Shown here: piece by piece, positions 33,592 to 42,503 of the stretch
Layout of the letters: every line of letters begins with the position of its first letter
Numbering within the stretch: position 1 is the first letter of the stretch
Assembly (NCBI GenBank): GCA_038254435.1
Contig: JBBSGD010000002.1
Location: forward strand, 1-64,000
From: JBBSGD01 sp038254435
GTDB taxonomy: Bacteria; Actinomycetota; CADDZG01; WHSQ01
Length of the DNA stretch: 64,000 nt
Direction of reading: 5' to 3'
Made by a program: the position numbers and the translations under genes
The notes under the pieces: model-generated
The model's database searches: none
What the model was told of the DNA's origin: nothing
Seen by the model: the letters and a program-made list of their open reading frames with translations, nothing else

Positions 33592-36063
33592 ATGGAACCG
33601 GACTACGAGTTCCGCGAGGTCGAAGAGCGCTTAGCGCGCGAATGGGTAGACACCGAGCGCTGGGCCGCGCCTCGGCTTCCGTCCTCCGACAAGCGCTACG
33701 TCGTGACGATGTTCCCCTATCCCTCGGGCGACATGCACATGGGCCACGTCGAGGTCTTTTCCATCCATGATGCGCTGGCTCGCTTCTCTCGAATGAGGGG
33801 CTTCAGCGTCTTGAGTCCCCTTGGGTTCGATGCGTTCGGCCTGCCGGCAGAGAACGCGGCCATCAAGCGCGGCATCAACCCAAAGGAGTGGACTTACGCC
33901 AACATCGCTCAGCTCAAGTCGTCCGCGCAGAGACTCGGGTGCTCGTTTGACTGGTCACGTTCCTTTGCGACCTGCGACCCTTCCTTCTACAAGTGGAACC
34001 AGTGGTTCTTCTTGCGCTTCTTCGAACGAGGTCTTGCTTATCGCGAGCGCGCACCGGTCAACTGGTGCCCCAACGACAAGACCGTTCTTGCCAACGAGCA
34101 GGTCATCGCCGGACGCTGCGAGCGCTGCGATGCGGTCGTAACCAAGCGGTGGCTCACGCAATGGTTCTTCAGGACCACGGACTATGCCGACCGGCTGATC
34201 GACGACCTCGCCATCAACGTGGGCTGGTCCGAACGTCTCAAGATGCTGCAGCGCAACTGGATTGGACGCTCCGAAGGTGCCGAGGTACGTTTCGACATCG
34301 AGGGCGAGAGCGAGCCCGTCACTGTGTTCACCACTCGTCCCGACACCTTGTGGGGTGCCACCTTCTTCGTCCTCGCACCCGAGCACCCGCTGTGCGACCG
34401 GCTCGCACGGGGGACCGAATACGAAGGCCGGCTGGCGTCGTTCAGGGCCAAGGTAGAGAGCCTTACCGAGATCGACCGCACCTCGACGGAACGGGCAAAG
34501 AAGGGCATCTGGCTCGGCAAGCACGCCACCAACCCCGTCACCGGAGAGGCCATCCCGATCTGGGCCGCCGACTACGTGCTCATGGACTACGGAACGGGCG
34601 CCGTCATGGCGGTGCCGGCGCACGACCAGCGCGACTTCGAGTTCGCACGCAGCTACGACCTGCCGGTTCGCGTAGCCATACAGCCGGCCTCCGGCGCGCT
34701 TGATCCCTCGACGATGGACGCGGCCTATCTGGGTGAGGGCGTGATGGTGGGCAGCGGGACGTTCGACGGGACTCCGTCGGACCGTTCGGTTGCGGCGGTC
34801 ACCCAGTGGCTCGAACAAGAGGGACGCGGGCGTCATGCGGTCAACTACCGGCTGCGCGACTGGCTTATCAGCCGCCAGCGTTACTGGGGGACGCCGATTC
34901 CGATAGTTCACTGCGCCGCCTGCGGCGAAGTGCCGGTTCCCGAGGAGGAGCTTCCGGTCACGCTGCCCGACGACGTCGACTTCGCCCCCACCGGCGAGCA
35001 GTCACCCCTCGCAGGCGCGCACGAGTGGGTCAACGTCCGGTGCCCGAAGTGCGGAGCGGATGCGCACAGGGACACGGACACCATGGACACGTTCGTCGAC
35101 TCGTCGTGGTACTTCCACCGTTATCTCGACGCGCATAACGACGAGGAGCCGTTTGCGCGCGAGGTCGATGACGCGTGGATGGCCATCGACCAGTACACGG
35201 GGGGCATTGAGCACGCCGTGTTGCATCTCATCTACGCGCGCTTCTGGCAGAAGATCCTCGTCGATATGGGCATGGCGCGCGACCCAGAACCCTTCCCCGC
35301 GCTCCTCAACCAGGGGCAGGTCACGATGGGCGCTAAGCGCATGTCCAAATCACGCGGCAACCTCGTGGACCCAACAAAGGCCTTCGAACGGTACGGCGCG
35401 GACGCCTTGCGTCTCTACATCCTGTTCTCGGGCCCTCCCGACGCCGACTTCGACTGGCCCGAGGAGGGCGTCGATTCCATAGGCCGGGTGACCTATCCGT
35501 GGCTGCAGAGGGTGTGGCGGTTGGTGGTCGAGGCCGGCGACGCGCCGGTTACGCAGGGCGCCACCTCGGCCGGACCGCTCATCGAACGAATGCACAGGAC
35601 GATAAAGGTAGTGACCGCCGACTACGAGGCGTTCTCTTTCAACACCGCCATAGCGCGCCTCATGGAGCTCGTCAACGACGCTTACCGCTACAAGGCTGAG
35701 CCCGACGCAGATGCCGCGGTCTTGCGGAGGGTGGTGGAAAGCGTGCTGCTTCTGCTGTGTCCCATGGCGCCGTTCGTCACGGACGAGGCATGGAGGCGAC
35801 TCGGGCACGAGGGCTCGGTGCACGATGAGCCGTGGCCGGTCTTCGACGCGTTGCTCGCGGCCGAGCAAGAGGTCGTGATGATCGTTCAGGTAAACGGCAG
35901 AGTGCGCGACAGGATCACGGTGCCGGCCGATGTCTCTGAAGACATCATGGTCGAGCGCGCGTTTGGCTCGGACAAGGTGAGGGAGCACCTTGGAGGAAGG
36001 GAGCCCGCCAAGGTCATCGCCCGGCCCCCGAAGCTCGTGTCGCTGGTCGTAGCTACCGACTAA
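33592..36063 (+). CDS. leuS: Leucyl-tRNA synthetase
   Basis: LeuS charges tRNA-Leu. The class I HIGH motif appears as HMGH in YPSGDMHMGHVEVFS near residue 50 and the KMSKS motif as RMSKSRGN near 584. The CP1 editing domain (about 220-400) includes FTTRPDTLWGATF and the DYGTGAVMAVPAHDQRD editing motif. A zinc-type cysteine pair set (WCPNDKTVLANEQV and CERCD) is present. At 823 residues it is full length. AGGAGG precedes the ATG. It marks the return to core genes after the accessory region. Confidence 0.97.
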   Translation: MEPDYEFREVEERLAREWVDTERWAAPRLPSSDKRYVVTMFPYPSGDMHMGHVEVFSIHDALARFSRMRGFSVLSPLGFDAFGLPAENAAIKRGINPKEWTYANIAQLKSSAQRLGCSFDWSRSFATCDPSFYKWNQWFFLRFFERGLAYRERAPVNWCPNDKTVLANEQVIAGRCERCDAVVTKRWLTQWFFRTTDYADRLIDDLAINVGWSERLKMLQRNWIGRSEGAEVRFDIEGESEPVTVFTTRPDTLWGATFFVLAPEHPLCDRLARGTEYEGRLASFRAKVESLTEIDRTSTERAKKGIWLGKHATNPVTGEAIPIWAADYVLMDYGTGAVMAVPAHDQRDFEFARSYDLPVRVAIQPASGALDPSTMDAAYLGEGVMVGSGTFDGTPSDRSVAAVTQWLEQEGRGRHAVNYRLRDWLISRQRYWGTPIPIVHCAACGEVPVPEEELPVTLPDDVDFAPTGEQSPLAGAHEWVNVRCPKCGADAHRDTDTMDTFVDSSWYFHRYLDAHNDEEPFAREVDDAWMAIDQYTGGIEHAVLHLIYARFWQKILVDMGMARDPEPFPALLNQGQVTMGAKRMSKSRGNLVDPTKAFERYGADALRLYILFSGPPDADFDWPEEGVDSIGRVTYPWLQRVWRLVVEAGDAPVTQGATSAGPLIERMHRTIKVVTADYEAFSFNTAIARLMELVNDAYRYKAEPDADAAVLRRVVESVLLLLCPMAPFVTDEAWRRLGHEGSVHDEPWPVFDALLAAEQEVVMIVQVNGRVRDRITVPADVSEDIMVERAFGSDKVREHLGGREPAKVIARPPKLVSLVVATD

Positions 36064-36087
36064 TTGCTTGCCGAGACGCTTTACGGG

Positions 36088-37317
36088 TCAAAAGATCTCC
36101 GGGCACCACGGGGCGCGCTCGCTCGCAAAGAGCCGGGCGGCGAGCCCGGCGGAGCCGGGCGTCAGCTCTGCAATGCGGCCCGCCGCCACCAGCACGGCGA
36201 CGCTCGGGCCCCCGAGGTAGATCGCGCCGAGGTCCGCCGCGTCGAGGCGAAGGTCGGGCTCTGCTTCGCTGCGCGCGACGCTCGCCTTGCCGTCCGTCAC
36301 CTCGAGCTCGTAGCATCCGCTGTTCCACGGACAGAAAACATCGTGCAGATCGAGCACGAGCCGTCCGTTCCCGCCGTATGTGCGCGCCGCCAGGGCAGCC
36401 GGAGCATCGACGATGCGCAGCCACAGACAGTCCCCGAGGACGAAGCGCAGACGGCGCGGCTCGCGCATCTGGTGCAGCAGCGCACAGTCCACGGGAAGGT
36501 GGTAGGCCTCGACCTCCCCAACGAGGTCCACACCGAGAAGGAACGACCACATGGCTTGCTCCGCCCGGGCGTTGGCCGCGGCGGTCTCGATGACCTCGAG
36601 GCGCCCATGGGGGCTTCCATCGAGCCACTTCGCGTGAACGCGGTAGAGCGCGTAGGCCTCGGGCTCGCCGTGCGCCGAAAGAACCGCCTGCCAGCGAGGG
36701 CCCCCTCCGTGCCTTTCCTCTTCGGGCTCGGGGTCGGGCATGCGATGCGCGTCCCACCACGCGTCCGAGCGAGCCGGCATGCCGGGGCGCTGCCCGCGCA
36801 CCGCCTCGTACACCGCGGCCATGTGGGCGCGCCCCTCGCGCGCATCGACCAGCCGAATCGACCCGTACGGCTCCGGCGCGATGCGCCACGCGGCGCGGTC
36901 GCGCGCAACGTTGATGTCCCCTCCGAGCGCGGCCAGCCCGTAGCCGTAGCGCTGGTAGATGCCGGCCTCCGACGCCCATAGCAGGGCCAGTGGCTCCTTC
37001 CACGAGCGGATATCGTCGAGCTGGCGGCGCATCATCGCCGACAAGACGCCCTTGCGGCGGTGGCTCGGGAGCACGCCGACCATCGTGACGCCTGCGCTGG
37101 GGACCTCGCCGCCGGGGACGGAAAGCGAGAACCTGAAGGCGCCCGCGGTCCCCACCATGTCGGCGCCGTCGGCCGCGTAGATCATGCGGTTGGTGGCGAC
37201 AACGCGCCCTAGTCGCGCTATCGACTCGTCGCCGGCGGTGTGTCCGAACGCCGCCTCACACGTAGTGAGGAAGCGCGCGAACCCGTCGTGTTCGAGCGCG
37301 TGTATAGCGATGCTCAT
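36088..37317 (-). CDS. Eis-like GNAT acetyltransferase with SCP2-type C-terminal domain
   Basis: The 409-residue product has the layout of the mycobacterial Eis family: a GNAT domain with TMVGVLPSHRRKGVLSAMMR near residue 80, a second degenerate GNAT domain, and a sterol-carrier-type C-terminus ending in LFASERAPWCPEIF. In Eis the terminal carboxylate is catalytic, and this C-terminus resembles it. Eis enzymes acetylate aminoglycosides or lysine residues; the true substrate here is unknown. The ATG at 37317 starts at the domain boundary; the open frame upstream is not similar. It converges on leuS with 24 bases between the stops. Confidence 0.88.
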   Translation of the reverse strand: MSIAIHALEHDGFARFLTTCEAAFGHTAGDESIARLGRVVATNRMIYAADGADMVGTAGAFRFSLSVPGGEVPSAGVTMVGVLPSHRRKGVLSAMMRRQLDDIRSWKEPLALLWASEAGIYQRYGYGLAALGGDINVARDRAAWRIAPEPYGSIRLVDAREGRAHMAAVYEAVRGQRPGMPARSDAWWDAHRMPDPEPEEERHGGGPRWQAVLSAHGEPEAYALYRVHAKWLDGSPHGRLEVIETAAANARAEQAMWSFLLGVDLVGEVEAYHLPVDCALLHQMREPRRLRFVLGDCLWLRIVDAPAALAARTYGGNGRLVLDLHDVFCPWNSGCYELEVTDGKASVARSEAEPDLRLDAADLGAIYLGGPSVAVLVAAGRIAELTPGSAGLAARLFASERAPWCPEIF

Positions 37318-37398
37318 TCGGCTTTCCGCCCTTTGTCGGCCCCTCTTGGTGGCGCGGGCCACGGCGTCCCGGCGGGGCCCCGACGAGTATACGGATCC

Positions 37399-38127
37399 AT
37401 GCCACAGGTCAGCCTGCAGCGTTCCCGGCGCGAGAAGCTCGAGTCGCTCATTGGATCGCGGCGCGCCACGATCCTCGTAGCGGCACTGGTAGCGGCACTG
37501 GTCGGGCTGGCCGCGCTGACGTGGCTGCGTGGGGCGCCGGCAACCGTGGCTCCTCCCGCGGTGGCCCCGGCGACGGCGTCTCCTGCGGTCGCTTCCGGCG
37601 AGTCGGTGCCCGCGGCCGCGGTTGCTCTGTCCCCCAGCCCGTCGGCCGTGGTCTACGTGCACGTTGCCGGAGCGGTACGCCGTCCCGGGCTCTACGAGCT
37701 CCCCATGGGCGCGCGCGTCGCCGACGCCATCAAGGCCGCCCACGGACCCCGCCGCAAGGCGGCAATCGGTGCCGTGAACCTCGCCCAGCTCGTCGCAGAC
37801 GGATCCAAGATCGATGTGCCGCGCCGCGGGGAGGTAGCGTCGCCCACGAGCGTGCCCGGCGCACCCGTGACCGGCGCACCCGTGACCGGCGCACCCGTGA
37901 CCGGCGCACCCGTGACCGGCGTCTCTCCCAGCCCCGCGGTGATCAACCTCAACAGCGCGGACGAGACCCAGCTCGAATCCATTCCCGGCGTCGGGCCCGT
38001 GACTGCTGCGGCGATCCTCGCCTTCCGTGCCAGGATCGGGTCGTTCACCTCGGTCGACCAGCTGCTGGAGGTCTCGGGCATCGGGCCCGCCACCCTCGAA
38101 TCCCTGCGCCCCTACGTCTCCATCTGA
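37399..38127 (+). CDS. comEA: ComEA-like DNA-binding competence protein
   Basis: ComEA binds incoming double-stranded DNA outside the membrane. The 242-residue protein has a basic N-terminus, one membrane helix (about 25-43), a low-complexity A/P/V linker, a SLBB domain (VVYVHVAGAVRRPGLYELP near 90), a second linker with four exact APVTG copies, and a C-terminal pair of helix-hairpin-helix motifs (INLNSADETQLESIPGVGPV near 182). It starts 81 bases from the divergent acetyltransferase gene. comEC follows directly. Confidence 0.92.
   Translation: MPQVSLQRSRREKLESLIGSRRATILVAALVAALVGLAALTWLRGAPATVAPPAVAPATASPAVASGESVPAAAVALSPSPSAVVYVHVAGAVRRPGLYELPMGARVADAIKAAHGPRRKAAIGAVNLAQLVADGSKIDVPRRGEVASPTSVPGAPVTGAPVTGAPVTGAPVTGVSPSPAVINLNSADETQLESIPGVGPVTAAAILAFRARIGSFTSVDQLLEVSGIGPATLESLRPYVSI
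37861..37920 (+). repeat. Perfect 15-bp x 4 tandem repeat inside comEA
   Basis: GCACCCGTGACCGGC is repeated four times without mismatch and encodes APVTG four times in the linker between the SLBB and HhH domains. The unit length is a multiple of three, so copy-number change keeps the frame. Confidence 0.95.
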
Positions 38128-38143
38128 GCGCGGCGGCGACCGA

Positions 38144-39556
38144 CTGGTAATCGTCTACGCCGCGGCCGGCGCGCTGGCGTGCGGCACGCTCGTGGGCTTC
38201 GCGCGCCCCGAGGCCCTGGCAGCATTGCCCGTCCTCGGTTTGGGTGCCTGCGCTCTCGCGTGGCGCAGGCGCCCCTCGCTGCTACTCGCCGGCGTGGTGC
38301 TGGTGGCATTCGGCGCAGGCTGGGCGAACGCCGCAGTGCGCACGGAGGGGACCGCGGCACTGGCGGCGCTGGCGGAGCGCGTCCCCGCCTGCTCGGTGAC
38401 GGTACGGGTCCTCGAGGATGCCGGCTGGCTGGGGCAGCTTGCGGGCGTGCTGCGCGCAGACTGCGACGGGTGGCAGACGTATGCAGACGGCGGAGTCGTG
38501 GCCCTCGACGGCAGCTCCGCGCCGGCCGGGGCGACGCTCAGCGGGCGCGCCCTCCTCGTGCCGCTCGATGGAGCCGACCCCAAGGACACCGCGCGGAAGC
38601 GACTCGGTGCTCTTGCGGTCCTGCATGAGGCGCAGCTGCGGGAGGTTGCCGGGCCGGGTGGGGTGTGGGCCGCGGCGGCGATGGTGCGCAACGGACTGCG
38701 CAGGGCAACACGGGGCCTCGACGTGCGCCGGGCGGGGCTGCTCCTGGGACTCACCATCGGGGACACTCGCCTTCTCGACCAGGCCACGATCGAGCGCTTC
38801 CGGCGCACGGGCCTGTCCCACGTCGTGGCGGTATCCGGAAGCAACCTCGCCATCGTCCTCGGCGCGCTGGCGCTGCTCGCCCGGTCGCTGCCGCACAAGG
38901 CCCGGGTAACAATCGCGGCCGCCGGAATAGGGTTCTTCGTGGTAGTCGTCGGCCCGGACGCCTCGGTTCTGCGCGCCGCCGCCATGGGGGCGATATCGCT
39001 CGCCGCTCTCGCCTACGGCCGCCGTGCAGAGCCGGTCCAGGCTCTGGGGCTCGCGGCGATCGTGTTGCTGGCGTGGCGGCCCGGGCTCGTCTACTCGGTG
39101 GGGTTGATGCTGTCGGCGGCCGCGACGCTGGGGATCGTTCTGTGGAGCGCTCCTCTCGCCGAGGCGCTGAGGTGGCTGCCGCGCCCACTTGCACTGGGGC
39201 TTGCGGTAACCCTGGCGGCGCAGGCGGCGGTGGCCCCGCTCCTGCTCGGGGTCTTCGGTCAGTTGCCGCTCGCCTCGCCGCTCGCCAACGCGCTCGCCCT
39301 TCCCGCTGTTCCTCCGGCTACGATTCTCGGTTTCGTTTCAGGGATCGCAGCGCTGCTGTGGCCGCCGCTCGGCGTTGCCGTGGGTGGCGCGGCCGGGCTG
39401 TTCTCGGGCTGGATCTTGACCGTGGCCGACAAGCTGGGGGACGAGGGCTGGGCGTCCCTGCAGCTGCCTCGCTGGTGGGCGGTCATCGCAGCAGCCCCGG
39501 TTGTCTTCGCGGCGGGCCGGTCGCTCGCCGCGGCGCGGCAGGCGCGCGACGACTAA
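38144..39556 (+). CDS. comEC: ComEC-type DNA uptake channel lacking the metallo-beta-lactamase domain
   Basis: ComEC forms the inner-membrane channel for single-stranded DNA. This protein has an N-terminal membrane part with an OB-like loop (VTVRVLEDAGW) and the Competence domain (GLTIGDTRLLDQATIERFRR then TGLSHVVAVSGSNLAIVLGA near residue 205) with about eight helices. It ends after a final hydrophobic stretch near residue 470, so the C-terminal metallo-beta-lactamase domain common in ComEC is absent. The start is uncertain: no ATG/GTG fits before the first helix, so a CTG at 38144 is assumed, and a GTG at 38192 is the alternative. Confidence 0.85.
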   Translation: MVIVYAAAGALACGTLVGFARPEALAALPVLGLGACALAWRRRPSLLLAGVVLVAFGAGWANAAVRTEGTAALAALAERVPACSVTVRVLEDAGWLGQLAGVLRADCDGWQTYADGGVVALDGSSAPAGATLSGRALLVPLDGADPKDTARKRLGALAVLHEAQLREVAGPGGVWAAAAMVRNGLRRATRGLDVRRAGLLLGLTIGDTRLLDQATIERFRRTGLSHVVAVSGSNLAIVLGALALLARSLPHKARVTIAAAGIGFFVVVVGPDASVLRAAAMGAISLAALAYGRRAEPVQALGLAAIVLLAWRPGLVYSVGLMLSAAATLGIVLWSAPLAEALRWLPRPLALGLAVTLAAQAAVAPLLLGVFGQLPLASPLANALALPAVPPATILGFVSGIAALLWPPLGVAVGGAAGLFSGWILTVADKLGDEGWASLQLPRWWAVIAAAPVVFAAGRSLAAARQARDD

Positions 39557-39571
39557 GGGGCCGGCAAATCG

Positions 39572-39577
39572 TAGGCT
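39572..39577 (+). promoter_or_regulatory. Putative -10 element of a leaderless transcript
   Basis: TAGGCT ends 6 bases before the ATG at 39584, with no Shine-Dalgarno sequence in a leader. The same hexamer class and spacing occurs before the gene at 40007. Confidence 0.4.
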
Positions 39578-39583
39578 GTAAGG

Positions 39584-39955
39584 ATGCGATTGTGGAACCT
39601 CCGCATTCTGGGTGTGTCCCTTCTCGGGTGTGTCGCGTTCTCGGTCCTCGCCGGTGTCCTCTACGCGTGGCTCGCCCACAAGTTGGTGTGGTTCGGGATC
39701 GGGACCGCGCTGTTCCTGGTCGGCCTCCTTGCGCTTGCGCTCGGCTTCCTCGGGGCGACCGAGCCCGCGGGCGGCTGGGCCACCAACCACGGGCGGCGCA
39801 CGGGACGCGCCGGACGCCGGAGCCTCGTCGCGCGCGTGGCAGGCGACGTGCCCGAAGACGGCGAGATCAGCTCGTGGGAGCTGGCCGTGTGGGCCGTGGT
39901 CGTGGGCGGCGGGTCGGTAGTCCTCGCCATGGCCGCTTTCGCCCTCAGCTCCTGA
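39584..39955 (+). CDS. Small membrane protein of unknown function
   Basis: The 123-residue protein has three predicted membrane helices (about 8-27, 34-55 and 102-121). A basic cytosolic-type loop (NHGRRTGRAGRRS) and an acidic stretch (DVPEDGEISSW) lie between the second and third. No family is recognised. It lies between comEC and holA, in a segment where small genes vary among actinobacteria. Confidence 0.65.
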   Translation: MRLWNLRILGVSLLGCVAFSVLAGVLYAWLAHKLVWFGIGTALFLVGLLALALGFLGATEPAGGWATNHGRRTGRAGRRSLVARVAGDVPEDGEISSWELAVWAVVVGGGSVVLAMAAFALSS

Positions 39956-39994
39956 CGAGCGAGCCGGCCACGGGCGAGCCCGCCCGGCGCCGTT

Positions 39995-40000
39995 TAGTCT
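39995..40000 (+). promoter_or_regulatory. Putative -10 element of a leaderless transcript
   Basis: TAGTCT ends 6 bases before the ATG at 40007. This spacing would place the transcription start at the start codon. Confidence 0.4.
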
Positions 40001-40006
40001 CTTGCG

Positions 40007-40204
40007 ATGGCAATCTTCCGATGGACCCTGATAGGCGCGTCTGGTGGCGAGGTGCGCACCACCGAGCCCTTCGAATCACAGAAGGCCGCGGAGGACTGGA
40101 TGGGCGTAGAGTGGGCGTCCCTCATCGACGAGGGGGCGGAATCGGTGTCCCTCGTGGCCGGAGAGCACGAGGTCGTCTACACCATGGGCCTGCGCGAGGA
40201 ATGA
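40007..40204 (+). CDS. Small soluble protein of unknown function
   Basis: The 65-residue protein (FRWTLIGASGGEVRTTEPF at the start, EDWMGVEWASLIDEGAESV in the middle, YTMGLREE at the end) has an alternating strand-helix-strand pattern. I believe similar short proteins occur in other actinobacteria near holA, but no function is known to me. It ends 19 bases before holA. Confidence 0.65.
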   Translation: MAIFRWTLIGASGGEVRTTEPFESQKAAEDWMGVEWASLIDEGAESVSLVAGEHEVVYTMGLREE

Positions 40205-40223
40205 GCGCCGCGGGCGCCGTCGC

Positions 40224-41174
40224 GTGAGCCAGCCCGTCTACCTCGTCACGGGCGAGCCCTGGCTCGCCTCCGAGGCGCTTGCCCGCATACGCACGGAGGC
40301 GGGCACCGACTCCCTGTCCGAGGTGTCCTTCGATGCAGGGGTCGACCCGTCCGAGCTGACTATCGCGCTCGGCACCGCGTCGCTGCTGGGTGGCAGGCGC
40401 CTGGTAATCGTGCACGACGCCTCGGGGCTCAAGAAGGAGCAGATCGAGGCGCTTTCTGCCTACCTCGACAAGCCGTCGCCGGACGCCATCCTCGTCTTGG
40501 TGGCTCCGGGACGAAGCAAGCTCGACGCCCTCGTCAAGAAGTCCGGGACGGTGGTTGCGCTCGAGGCGCCGCGGGGCCGCAAGCTCGTAGCGTGGCTGAA
40601 AGAGCGCGCCGTTGCCCGCCGCCTGCGGCTCGACGACAGGGCCGCGTGGGCGCTCGTCGACGCGGTAGGCCCAGAGCTGCGGGATCTCGACGGGGCACTC
40701 GAACAGCTCTTCACCGCGCTGGGCCCGGGTGCACGGGTAGGCGCGGGGGAGGTGCGGAGCGCCTTTCGAAGGCTGGCCGACGAGCGCCTCTACGTCCTCA
40801 CCGACGCGCTGGGGGAGCGGCGGCTGGCGGCGGCGATGGAGTCGCTTCGCCGCCTCCTCGAGCAGGGTGACGAGCCGCTGGTGATCTTCGGGGCAGTCAC
40901 CGGGCACGTACGGCGGATGCTGAGGGTGCGCCGCCACGCCGGCGGCGGCGCACGCGCCGTGGCCGATGTGTCCGGCTTGCCCCAGTGGCGGGCCGAGCGG
41001 CTCGCCAAGCAAGCCCGCGCCTACAAGGAGGAGGAGCTGGTGTCGGCCATGTCGCTGCTCGCCGAGGCCGACCTCGACCTCAAGGGAGGCGACATCCCGC
41101 CCTACGCCGTCCTCGAGCGGGTCGTAATCGAGATCGTGGCCGGTACCCGGCGCGCGGCTCTGTGGGGGGGCTAG
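40224..41174 (+). CDS. holA: DNA polymerase III subunit delta
   Basis: HolA opens the beta clamp during loading on DNA. The 316-residue product starts YLVTGEPWLASEALARI, contains the AAA+-like SLLGGRRLVIVHDASGLKK near residue 53 and the segment RDLDGALEQLFTAL near 152, and has the C-terminal collar domain (IPPYAVLERVVIEI). GTG is the start. The position after comEA-comEC and before rpsT is the usual one. Confidence 0.92.
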   Translation: MSQPVYLVTGEPWLASEALARIRTEAGTDSLSEVSFDAGVDPSELTIALGTASLLGGRRLVIVHDASGLKKEQIEALSAYLDKPSPDAILVLVAPGRSKLDALVKKSGTVVALEAPRGRKLVAWLKERAVARRLRLDDRAAWALVDAVGPELRDLDGALEQLFTALGPGARVGAGEVRSAFRRLADERLYVLTDALGERRLAAAMESLRRLLEQGDEPLVIFGAVTGHVRRMLRVRRHAGGGARAVADVSGLPQWRAERLAKQARAYKEEELVSAMSLLAEADLDLKGGDIPPYAVLERVVIEIVAGTRRAALWGG

Positions 41175-41193
41175 ACCCATTGGCGAACCTCGT

Positions 41194-42048
41194 TCAGCCT
41201 CCCGCAATGAGGACGACGGCCACGGCGGCGCAGGCGATGCCTCCGAGCTGCAGCGGGCTCATGCGCTCCTTGAGCACCACCCGGGCGAGGACCACCGTGC
41301 TGGCGGGATACAGCGAGGTCAGCACCGCGACTATCGACAGCAAGCCGTGCCGGAGAGCAACGAGGTAGAAGACGTTGGCGGCCATGTCGAGGACGCCCGC
41401 AGACAGGGTGGTGCGCAGCGCCGCGCGGGGCAGGCGAAGGGCTGTGTTCGTGGCCAGCGCCACGGATCCGTAGAGGAGAAAGGATCCGGCGCGCGAGCCG
41501 ACCAGCGGCCACAGCCCGGCTTGGGTCGAGGCCCGATCCAAGAGGATGAAGAAGGCGCCGAAGGCGACGCCGGCCGTCACCGCGGTGGTAAGCGCCGCCC
41601 GCGCACAGCGCCCTTCTGGTTGCCGGCCGCCGGCGGCCCGGGACCGCTGACGGCTGACGAGCGCGATCGCGACGATGGCAACGGCCACCCCGGCGAGCGC
41701 CGCTCTGCCGGGTCGCTCCCCCAACGCTAGCCCCGCCGGCACCGGGATCGTTGCGGCGCACGCAGCCGTGACGGGCGCCACGATGCTCATGGGCCCGGCC
41801 GCGAGGCCCCTGTAGAGAAAAAGGATCCCAGCCCCGCCGGCCACGCCTGCGAGCGCGCCCCACGCGAAGTCGGCTGCGCTCGGGTGCGCCGCCGGAAGCA
41901 AGGGGAGGGCGGCGAGCAGCAGGGCGAGGCCGAAGACCTGAGACACCGCGACGACTACCAGGGCCGGGGCGCGGCGACTAGCCATGCCCCCGAGGAAGTC
42001 GGCCGAGCCGTAGGTCACCGCCGAGGCGAGGGCGAGCAGGATGCTCAT
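41194..42048 (-). CDS. EamA/DMT-family transporter
   Basis: The 284-residue protein has about ten membrane helices arranged as two EamA repeats. The first begins SILLALASAVTYGSADFLGG and the second has TTAVTAGVAFGAFFILLDRA. The C-terminal helix pair includes PASTVVLARVVLKERMSPLQ, the typical last repeat motif. Substrates of such drug/metabolite exporters cannot be read from sequence. The ATG at 42048 has an AAAGGAG upstream; the frame extends to 42084 through the rpsT terminator. It is downstream of rpsT on the same strand. Confidence 0.88.
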   Translation of the reverse strand: MSILLALASAVTYGSADFLGGMASRRAPALVVVAVSQVFGLALLLAALPLLPAAHPSAADFAWGALAGVAGGAGILFLYRGLAAGPMSIVAPVTAACAATIPVPAGLALGERPGRAALAGVAVAIVAIALVSRQRSRAAGGRQPEGRCARAALTTAVTAGVAFGAFFILLDRASTQAGLWPLVGSRAGSFLLYGSVALATNTALRLPRAALRTTLSAGVLDMAANVFYLVALRHGLLSIVAVLTSLYPASTVVLARVVLKERMSPLQLGGIACAAVAVVLIAGG

Positions 42049-42082
42049 TCCAGGCGCTCCTTTGAAGCTCTTCTTCGACAGC

Positions 42083-42105
42083 AAAAAGACCCGCCGGAGC
42101 GGGTC
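42083..42105 (-). terminator. Intrinsic terminator of rpsT
   Basis: Read on the minus strand, a perfect 7-bp stem GACCCGC / GCGGGTC with the loop TCCG is followed directly by TTTTT. It lies 23 bases after the rpsT stop and 35 bases before the EamA start, so read-through may be needed for EamA expression. Confidence 0.88.
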
Positions 42106-42127
42106 CTTGAATCACAGGAAGGTTCGG

Positions 42128-42388
42128 TCAGACCTTGTTGACCCGCTTGGCGAGCCGGGCCTTCTGGTTGGCAGCCTTGTTCTTGTGGATCACGCCCTTG
42201 CTTGCCGCTTTGTCGAGGATGCGGGCCGCGCGGGTGTAAGCGTCCTGTGCCCCCGGCTTGTCGCCGGCCTCGACCGCTTCGTGTACGCGCTTGAGCTTGG
42301 TGCGCAAGAACGATCGCTCGCTCCTGTTGCGCTGCCGGCGGGACTCGTTCTGCCTGTTTCTCTTGATCTGACTCTTGATGTTGGCCAT
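42128..42388 (-). CDS. rpsT: 30S ribosomal protein S20
   Basis: S20 binds 16S rRNA early in small-subunit assembly. The 86-residue basic helical protein begins ANIKSQIKRNRQNESRRQRN and ends HKNKAANQKARLAKRVNKV, both typical. It is transcribed divergently from lepA, leaving about 115 bases for both promoters, and has a clear intrinsic terminator downstream. Confidence 0.97.
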   Translation of the reverse strand: MANIKSQIKRNRQNESRRQRNRSERSFLRTKLKRVHEAVEAGDKPGAQDAYTRAARILDKAASKGVIHKNKAANQKARLAKRVNKV

Positions 42389-42503
42389 GCGCGCTGAACA
42401 CTGCTCCTAATCCGTTGCGGGTTCGCGGCCCACGATACCAGAACCCGCCGGCCGTGGCGGGGGCGGGTGAACCGGCGCGCTACCCTCGGAGAACACTCAA
42501 TCC

